Positions 56,040-64,000 of a stretch of DNA of 64,000 bases are shown piece after piece. Numbering within the stretch: the first letter of the stretch is position 1; every line of letters begins with the position of its first letter. Source of the DNA: Saccharum officinarum (lineage: Eukaryota; Streptophyta; Magnoliopsida; Poales; Poaceae); the NCBI GenBank assembly GCA_020631735.1, contig CM036209.1:4191451-4255450 (forward strand), written 5' to 3'. The notes under the pieces are model-generated. The model had not been told where the DNA came from and ran no database searches. It worked only from the letters and a program-made list of their open reading frames with translations. A program made the translations under genes and the position numbers.

Positions 56040-56240
56040 GGATACACTAAAAGCACATGAGTCATCACAACTTTCTCCCGCCATACAGGATAAGTACTAT
56101 GCCAAACCTCTTCTGCCATGCACGATTGATTAACATAAGTACGATGCCAACTTTATCCTACCATGTGGGTATTTTCTCAAACTTTTCCCGCCATGCGGGT
56201 ACTATCACAGACTTTTCTCGCCATACGAGACAATTCCCTT
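56040..56240. repeat. Short degenerate repeats 'acttttctcgccatgcgggta'
   Basis: Phrases of the form '(a)cttt(t)ctcccgccata(c/t)...' recur at about 56070, 56108, 56152, 56185 and 56211, with spacing of 35-45 bp, inside the copia internal region. Confidence 0.6.
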
Positions 56241-56719
56241 GAAGGAACATAAATGCCAAAATTGGCTCTCAGAACATAGGAAGTGTTCGCATATTCAATC
56301 ATCAAATTCAGAAATAAATCCGAATATTCTGTAACATACATATTTAATCCAACGTTGATCAAATTAAATATGCATCTGACTTATTACAACTCTTGTAATA
56401 ATGACTGAAACTAAAAATAAATTCTTCTCATAGAGAGTACATAAAAGACATTTCATATACTAAACTCTTATTTCTCTATCTCCTTTTTTAGATCAATGTC
56501 CCTGAATTCTTTTCTTTTCAAGCCATTCTTTAAACAGAACATGGTCCCTTATACAATGGCATTCTTGCTTACAAAGCTTACACTTTTCAACTTTTGAGTC
56601 ACAAGTATTCATCTCGTTTTTCTTACTGCCTTCAAGAATGAAAACTTGGAGGTCTTTTGTCTGGAAAAATATTCAACAATAATACTCATTAAACTTTGAA
56701 ATCTTTATGCTCTATTCTA

Positions 56720-57550
56720 TATCACCGTTGAGAAAAATAGAATAAAACATTATTCTTCTACATTAATTCTACATCACCTTTGGGCAGAAATGAAATTAAC
56801 GTATGGAAACTTAATAATCTTGAAAACGTAGAACTGCTCCTCAAAATTAAATTCTCCTGTTGGTTCAAATTTAATTAGAAGACAATCAACTTTATTGCAG
56901 CGGAAACATGAAAAAACATTTTTCTAGTTTAAGAGCATTCCTTGATCTTTATCTATTCTCTAAAAAATTGGTCACTTTGATGCAAAATTTATCAGAGATT
57001 TAAACATAAAACTCATAGAATTATGATATTGTTATCATCAACGTTGGTCAAAAAATAACAATACCATAATTTAACTTTAAACAAATATCTTTCTACTGAA
57101 TAACTATAACTGTTCTTCATATTAAATTCTTCCGTTGGTTCAAATTTAATAAGAAGACAATAATCTTTTACTTTGCAGCGGAAAACGTGAACAAAATACA
57201 CTCTTATGTTCAGAAGCACTTCCTTTAATTCATACAGTTGTCCTCTACACTAATTTTACATCACCGTTGGGCAGAAATAGAATTAATGCATGACAAAATT
57301 CATAAATAACATTATAATATTGTTATTAATCAACGTTGGTCAGAATAATAACAATATTATAATTAATCAAAAAACATGTCCATTTTTCAAAATTATATTC
57401 TTCCGGTTGTTCGAATTTAATAATGAAATAACAACTTTAAATATGCAGCGAAAACTTTAATAAAACTTTTAATTCCATTTTCCAGAAACTTTTAAATACT
57501 ATACTATTCTCTGACCAAAATTATCGTTGGACAAAAGTTGTACAGAGATT
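56720..57550. repeat. Diverged tandem repeats in the copia leader region
   Basis: 'ttct(c)c(t/c)gttggttcaaatttaat(t/a)agaagaca' occurs near 56855, 57128 and 57398. 'catcac(c/g)(t/g)ttgggcagaaat' and 'atcaacgttggtca(g/a)aa' recur between them. The unit is about 270 bp and the copies are strongly diverged. Confidence 0.65.
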
Positions 57551-57599
57551 TGCATCAAAATTCTATTCAAATTCTTCAAAATATTCATTGAAACAGTTT

Positions 57600-58300
57600 C
57601 TGGAAAAAAACGTGAAACGTCCGTGCATATTGCCATTTTTGGCCCGGTTCCGCGGACTCCCGCGTGATCGCTGGCCCAGCAAGCTGCTGACTCGCTCGCG
57701 GCCTAAGCGCAGCAGCAGCTTGCCCAGCGTCGCTTGCACTCAGCCGGGCCGCGGCCTAGACGCTTCTCTCTTTTGCTCTGGCCCAATAGCGCAACGCACG
57801 CGAAATCGGCCCGTGGCCCACTACACGCGGGCCACACTCCTGCGCCCAGGCCCCAATCTGGGCCTGTGCCGGCATTGTGCTCACCCGCCTGGTCCTAAAG
57901 GTGTCCAGTTGGTCGTCGGCCGATCTCGGCCATCAAACTGGATCAGACGCTGCCCTTTCATCTCGGAGTATCAAAACCCCACCGGCGGCCGGCCATCCCC
58001 AAACCCTAGCCCTCCATTTTCTTTTCCACTCCTCCCTCTATTCTCCTTTCTCAGCGCCACGCATCGCAGTGACGCAGCAGCAGCCGAAGTTCATGGCGAG
58101 TGACGGAGGAAGGTGGTGGCGCCGCTGCCGGACCCCTCACCAGCGCGCGCGCTTGCCCTAGGCTGAGCGCGCCGCCGTCGAGCGGTCTGGGTGACGACAC
58201 CCTAGCGCGCGCCGCGGCATGACACCGGCGAGCGGCGGCTCCACTCTATCTTTCCGCACGATGTTCAAAACACGGCGGGTGATGACGGAGTTGGGGACCA
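57600..58300. other. GC-rich insert within the copia 5' internal region
   Basis: This is an abrupt GC-rich stretch between the AT-rich repeats and the AT-rich leader. Read on the plus strand it resembles a host 5' leader ('aaaccctagccctccattttc...', then 'atggcgagtgacgg' at 58093). No protein domain is recognised. It may be captured host DNA or element leader. Confidence 0.35.
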
Positions 58301-58465
58301 GGTAGGTCATCCCCATTTCCATCCTTTTCTCTGTGTTAGGGTTAGGGTTTCCTTTGATTCGATTCAAAATCAGATCCTCTTCTTTCTTGATCCGATCCAA
58401 TCGAATCAACTCTTTTGGTTTCTTATCCTTCTACCCCAGAGTCTAGACCTACTCATAAAGACCCA

Positions 58466-58479
58466 GGCTCCGGTACCAT
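58466..58479 (-). other. Primer-binding site of the copia element
   Basis: The minus strand reads ATGGTACCGGAGCC immediately after the CTAACA end of the 5' LTR. It is a variant of the methionine-tRNA type site. Confidence 0.7.
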
Positions 58480-58988
58480 TGTTAGTTATTTAGGATCATG
58501 ACTAGTAGATCAGTGGGGTACAATTCTTGTGAATCAACTTCCAGTACATCATCTACTACTACAACAGAGGGACGGAGAGGGAGAGTGGTGAGTGCACAGA
58601 CCAGTGGGAGCTGTGGCAGGCGCGGCGTTGGAGGAGCGAAGGCGGCCATCGCATCAGCGTGTTCTGCGCTAGGGCAACGACGGTCAGGGAAGAAGGGCGT
58701 CGCAGTGGAGACTGGCGGTGAAGACCATGGTGGCGCAGTGCAGTGGCGGCGGCTGGGTCTTCCCATCGCTGGCTGCGCCCCTCTGTTAGATTGGAATAGG
58801 GTTTGTCGGTGGGGTGCTGGCGGCTCAGAGGAACCTCGCGACTCATGTCCTAGACCCCCACCTCCTCTTTATACTGCGCAGTGCGATGGGGGCCCACTAA
58901 CGTTGAAAGGCTGGACGCCCCCGATCAGGGTGTTGGATCAAGGTCGAGCTCGGCCATTGGGCCAGGCTGGAGGAGGTCAATTCTAACA
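58480..58988 (-). repeat. 5' LTR of the copia element
   Basis: It is 509 bp, TGTTAG...CTAACA on either strand, abutting the primer-binding site. Its last 423 bp on the plus strand repeat 53068-53490. Confidence 0.85.
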
Positions 58989-59159
58989 GGATCAATAACC
59001 TGCCTATATATGTTCAAGTCTCTCCCAATCTAATGAACACGATCTTTAAGCTGTACTCCCAAGTATCTCCAAGTATCTCCTTGAAGATATCCAGAGTCAG
59101 AGATGAGTTTCCTTCGGCTGGCAGCTTTCTGGTGAAAAAACTTTGTGCACACATCGCCG

Positions 59160-59607
59160 CCTTTGATTTGGGTTCTCGATCATATAGTGATAGTGTAGTC
59201 ATGTAGAGTAGTATTCCGTGGTATATACTCTTAATCGTTCAAAGCTATGTCTCTAGAAAAGCTACAACAATTTATAGTTTGGAATAGAGGGAGTATATAC
59301 AATCATCTTTCTTTCCAAAACACATCAGACCCAAATAACATAACCATGGGCGCAGTGAGAATGAGCTCGATCTCGTCCCTCCTTCCTCGTCTTGTCCTTT
59401 TCTACTACTAGATCCCGGCCATCCATTTCCATCGTGCTAGCTCGCTCTCCTTCAACCTAGCTTCACCTCACCCCAAAGCCTTGCTAATTCATGAACTGAT
59501 TAACACCACCGGCGGTGTGTCCCTGGATGGCAACTCGCTTTGGCTAACGCCAAACAGAAATGGTGAATCAACCACACAGAGCACTGGCTAAGCGCAATAC
59601 ATGGCCG
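59160..59607 (+). pseudogene. Promoter and 5' fragment of a lectin receptor kinase
   Basis: The region repeats the promoter and start of copy 1 (about 48730-49325): 'tcgatcatatag(t/c)gata', 'gtattccgtggtatata', 'ccaaataacataacc', then ATG at 59346 with MGAVRMSS. A stop follows at codon 22, and further frameshifts separate recognisable lectin-domain pieces (SSLSFN-, LINTTGG-, NSLWLTP-like). Similarity ends at about 59607 in unrelated sequence. It is a third, dead member of the local array. Confidence 0.85.
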
Positions 59608-60204
59608 GGTGAAAATTTAGATTCATGAAGATATGGCCTGCAACAGGAGACGACACCATAGTTTAGGCATAGTTTTTAAGTAAAATGTACTGAAGATACA
59701 TAGTGATGTCATGTAAAGAAAAAACTATGAATATGGATGAAAGAACATATACGTCAGTAGTTGATAAGTTTATCACAATTGGATAGACACCACATATCAT
59801 TATACCTATTGTGTTGGAAAGTGAACAAAAAAGAGAAAAAACATACCATTTAATGATAGCACGGTTTGTGGACAAGCATTACTAATTGCATGTCCTTGTT
59901 CCAATGGGCAGCTGTCGTCAGTAGAGATGTTTGCCTCACGCGGGACGACTTGACGTTGGTTGACGATCAAGTCTACGCTGGCCAAGTCGTTGTGACTCAC
60001 AGTCAAAGAAATTGGAGTTGTAGCTTCTGTGACTGTGACTCCCGTTGGTCTGTGACTGATGAAACAACAGCCAAACGATGGGCTCTATTTGTAGGTTCGG
60101 TACTAGTACATCTCATATCATCTATGGTATTAGTTCTTCTTCCAAGACTTTGTGTCCTTCTTCCTTCTCCAAACAACAGACCAAATGCTAGCTAGCAAGT
60201 AACA
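59608..60204. other. Upstream region of LecRK copy 2
   Basis: Its sequence differs from the copy 1 promoter. No mobile element or gene is recognised. Confidence 0.5.
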
Positions 60205-61977
60205 ATGGCTGCAGTGAGAGTGAGCTGCCGCCCCTCCGGCCTCAACCTCGCCTCGTGCAGCAGCCTCTGCTGCTGTTTATGGATGCTACTGTCCATCCAT
60301 GTCGCGGGGGTTGGCTCGCTGTCCTTCAACATCAGCTTCTCCCAACCACAAAGGCCTGCTAACCTCCGTGAATTGCTAAACTGCACCGGCGATGCGACCA
60401 TCGATACGGAAGGGCTTCACCTGACAAGAGACAGAGGTGGGCAATCGGCCAAGTGGAGCGCCGGCCAGGCCCAATACATGGAAGCAGTGCCGCTATGGGA
60501 TAGAGCTAGTGGCAAGATGGCTAGCTTCACCACTACCTTCCGCTTCAATATATCGCCAGTTAGCGATAGTTCGGACGGTGACGGGCTGGCTTTCTTCCTT
60601 GCGCCTCCCGAGTCCGGTGTCCCCGCCAACTTCAACAGCAACGGGGGTGGCTTGGGCCTCCTCCCTAACGATCCCAAATACTGGAACAATATCTCTGGGA
60701 TCATCGCGGTGGAGTTTGACACCTTTCAGAATGTGGATTACGCTGATATAAGCGACGACCATATCGGAATCGACGTCAACTCCCTCAACTCCACGGCATC
60801 CACCAACATCTCGTCGCAGAACAATAACCTCAAGTCAGATTTCACCAAGATGGCCATCGTCAGGTACAACAATATCACCAAGTTGCTAGCCGCTGATCTC
60901 AACATCAACAACACATGGTACAACGTCCACAAAACTATCGATCTGCGCAACTACCTGCCAGAGAATGTCGCCGTGGGCTTCTCAGCGGCGACTGGCTTCT
61001 CCGCCGAGCTGCACCGGATACTGTCATGGTCATTCACATCCACCCTGCAGGAGGAACCACCAGCACCGGCGCCGCTGCCACCTCTGACACCTGACAGCAT
61101 CCAGAATCCCAAGAAGACATCAGTAATAAACTTGATAATCGCCGTGCTAGTGCCTCTGCTATTTCTCTTGGCATGTGCAGCCGTGCTGGCCTTTCTAGTA
61201 CGGCAGCAGAAACGCAAAAGAAGAAGAAGATCGTCGGGAGGAAGAGGAATGCCACCAAATGGGAGCAGCGACGACGACAATGATTGCCAAGAACAAGATG
61301 ACAGCAGGGCTGAGCTCGAGAGAGGAGTGGCTGCCAGTGGCCCCAGGCGGTATGCGTACCGCGATCTGGCCACCGCCACCAACAACTTCGCCGAAGATGG
61401 CAAGCTCGGTCGCGGTGGCTTCGGAAGCGTCTATAGGGGTAAGCTTGCTGTTGCTGGCGAAGAGCGCCCGGTGGCGATCAAGATGTTATCATCGGAGTCG
61501 TCGACGCAGGGGAGAAAGGAGTTCGAGGCGGAGGTGAGGATCATCAGCCGGCTCAAGCATCGCAACCTCGTGCAGCTCCTGGGCTGGTGCGACAGCCGCC
61601 ACGGCCTCCTGCTTGTCTACGAGCTGGTGGCCCAAGGAAGCCTCGACAGGCATCTCCACAGCAGCGACAGCTTTTTGACGTGGCCAGAGAGGTAAACAAC
61701 ACATATAATTATCATGCATAGATAGACTAGTAATAATAAGCGACATATATAAGTGCTAGAAGATTATTCATGGATAAACTCAACACATCTGGCCCGTGGT
61801 TATCAAAGTTGTTTATATTTGCTCCTCTAATTTGTCCACGTTTATATAAATAATAAAGTACATCCTTCTTAAATTGTCTTGTTGTAATAATTTCTAGTTA
61901 CCAAAATCACTCTATATGTCGTTTTATCCATATTTGTTCCCCTTGAATCGCATCTCCATGTTTATTTGATGTGTTTA

Positions 61978-62529
<552 letters not shown>

Positions 62530-63430
62530 TCACTTCATGCATATGTGCATGTGATTTGTAAGACACGTATGCATGCATAACATAGTTCTTTCTTCTATAT
62601 TAGCAATAACGACTGAAGAGAGTAATTGAGAAGCATTATTTTTTAGATAAACAGAGTTTCTGCCTCTACCATCCGAGGATGATACACAACTGATTGTTAA
62701 GATACAAACCAAGGCCATAAGTCACATGCTCTCATGTCCAAGAGAGATAAAAATAGCAACACACACTTCAACTCAACTAGGAGCAGAGATAACAAGAAAA
62801 AGAACTAGGCTTCAATATTATTCCTGAAGCTCCACCCATGGGTTACTTTAGGTTATTTTAGAGGTTTAGATACAATTTATAATGTCTCTTATATTATTTT
62901 TTTTTCATAATAGCATGAATGGTTAATTATATATGGATGGATGATTCTGACTGTTGTGAGAATATTTAGGCTAGCTTTATCTCTTTGTACCAAGCACTGA
63001 TTGATTTTTAAGGTACATATCACAAAGGTACCGGATCATCCTTGGCTTGGGATCGGCGCTGCGGTATCTCCATCAGGAGTGGGAGCAGTGCGTGGTGCAC
63101 GGCGACATCAAGCCCAGCAACATCATGCTGGATGAGTCCCTCAGCACCAGGCTCGGTGACTTTGGCCTGGCCCGGCTCGGCGACCACGGCGCACGGTGGC
63201 ACACCACCCGGGCCGTGATGGGCACGGCGGGGTACATCGACCCGGAGTTCGTCAACACGCACCACCCGAGCACCTACTCCGACGTCTACAGCTTCGGCGT
63301 CGTGCTCCTCGAGATCGTCTCCGGCCGGTGCCCCCGTCATCATGCTGGAAAGTGGGGCGCATTTCATCTTGGTGAAGTGGATGTGGGGCCTGTATGGCCG
63401 GAACACGATCCTCGACGCGGCGGACGAGCG

Positions 63431-64000
63431 CACTACAGGAAACTGGCTCTTTGCCGACTGCAATTTTCTTTGCCAACTGTTTTTTCTCGACACTCGGCAA
63501 AGAGGTCCCTTTGCCAAACTGGAATTTCCTGCAGTCGGCAAAGCAGGATTTGCCGACTGCCTGGCTTTCCCGACTGCCAGGCAGTTGGCAAAGAATTGCA
63601 GTCGGCAAAGGCAGGCCATGGTTGACGCCATCCACACCGTCACCTTTGCCGACTGCCACTCCGTCAGCAGTCGGCAAAGGCGCAGGCTTTGCCAACTGCC
63701 ATCCTCCCTGGCAGTCAGCAAAGAATTTTTATTTTTTTTATTTTCGATCTCAGTTTTTTGTGTTGCCTTGATACAGTAAGTACATGATATATTCTAAGTT
63801 TGGGATCATTTTGATTTATTTTGCTATATTCCGTAGATTTTTTCTGTTTCTTTGATTTTTTCCAGCAGCTCCAGATTTGAACTGCAGGTACATGAAATAA
63901 TGGAATCCGACGATTCAGAATAATATTCATGATGTTTGGAGCATGTTGAGGCCGTGTGCGGGGCCTCTCGTGAAATTTCGACCGTGTTTGGTGTCGGAAC
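63431..64000 (+). mobile_element. CACTA (En/Spm) transposon, left end, runs off the window
   Basis: The sequence starts CACTACAGGAAA exactly where similarity to LecRK copy 1 stops. The three bases before it are GCG, the likely target duplication. The next 300 bp hold about ten direct and inverted copies of TTTGCCGACTGC/GCAGTCGGCAAA, the subterminal transposase-binding array typical of grass CACTA elements. The right end and any transposase lie beyond 64000. Confidence 0.92.

Larger units (their letters stand above)
53068..58988 (-). mobile_element. Decayed Ty1/copia LTR retrotransposon
   Basis: Direct repeats at 53068-53490 and 58566-58988 are the LTRs. On the minus strand they start TGTTAGAATTGA. 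The 5' LTR (58480-58988) is complete and ends CTAACA. The 3' LTR is cut at 53068, where it meets LINE sequence. A polypurine tract (TTAAGGGAGAGAA, 53491-53503) and a primer-binding site (58466-58479) are in place. On the minus strand 53771-53708 encodes ANPLTKGLPPSAFREH, and HIDVKV lies near 53850, both typical of the RNase H end of copia pol. Stops and frame changes are frequent throughout, so it is inactive. Confidence 0.8.

Noticed and set aside
60205..61695. Copy 2 exon 1 as a complete secreted or truncated receptor gene
   Set aside because: The frame simply reads four bases into the intron. A normal GT donor at 61692 and the matching exon 2 show that it is only the first exon.

Overview
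This window is nuclear DNA from a flowering plant, almost certainly a grass. It holds large intron-rich genes with GT-AG introns, GC-rich 5' exons beside AT-rich introns, dense MITEs (Stowaway-, Tourist- and hAT-type), LTR retrotransposons and CACTA ends. The subterminal TTTGCCGACTG-type repeats of the CACTA end near 63.4 kb suggest a panicoid grass such as sorghum or maize relatives; this is an inference, not proven. Nothing looks bacterial, organellar or viral.

Layout. 0-23 kb is transposon-rich and gene-poor. It has a terminal exon of an F-box/FBD-type gene (205-489), two GC-rich TGTTGCAA-repeat modules, and a compound LTR retrotransposon on the minus strand with four LTR ends inside one 5-bp target duplication (5045-11389). 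After that come an inverted broken fragment of the SMU2 gene (11580-12965), a duplicated block with a hAT remnant (13.2-16.4 kb), a 77-bp minisatellite (17.17-17.65 kb), a hairpin-rich CACTA-like element, small gene fragments, and a third TGTTGCAA module.

23.7-46.2 kb is the gene-rich core, all on the plus strand. It holds a 23-exon peroxisomal long-chain acyl-CoA synthetase of the LACS6/7 type ending in SKL, the meiotic recombinase DMC1 (14 coding exons, 344 aa, last intron of AT-AC U12 type), and SMU2, the plant homologue of the splicing protein RED (11 coding exons, 564 aa). Every internal junction of these models keeps frame. The one exception is the first LACS exon, where the only plausible ATG is out of frame with the rest. 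A LINE fragment lies between DMC1 and SMU2.

46.2-64 kb is a second accessory region. A SINE-like insert and a Tourist-type MITE precede an intact L-type lectin receptor-like kinase (49059-52041). Next come MITEs, a decayed minus-strand Ty1/copia element (53068-58988), a 5' fragment of a lectin-kinase duplicate, and a second full-length duplicate (60205-63430). The second duplicate carries an extra base in its kinase exon and is then interrupted by a CACTA transposon that runs off the window.

The three core genes do unrelated housekeeping or meiotic jobs: peroxisomal fatty-acid activation, meiotic strand exchange and pre-mRNA splicing. Their proximity looks like ordinary grass collinearity. 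The lectin kinases form a small local array of the kind that often turns over in grass genomes.
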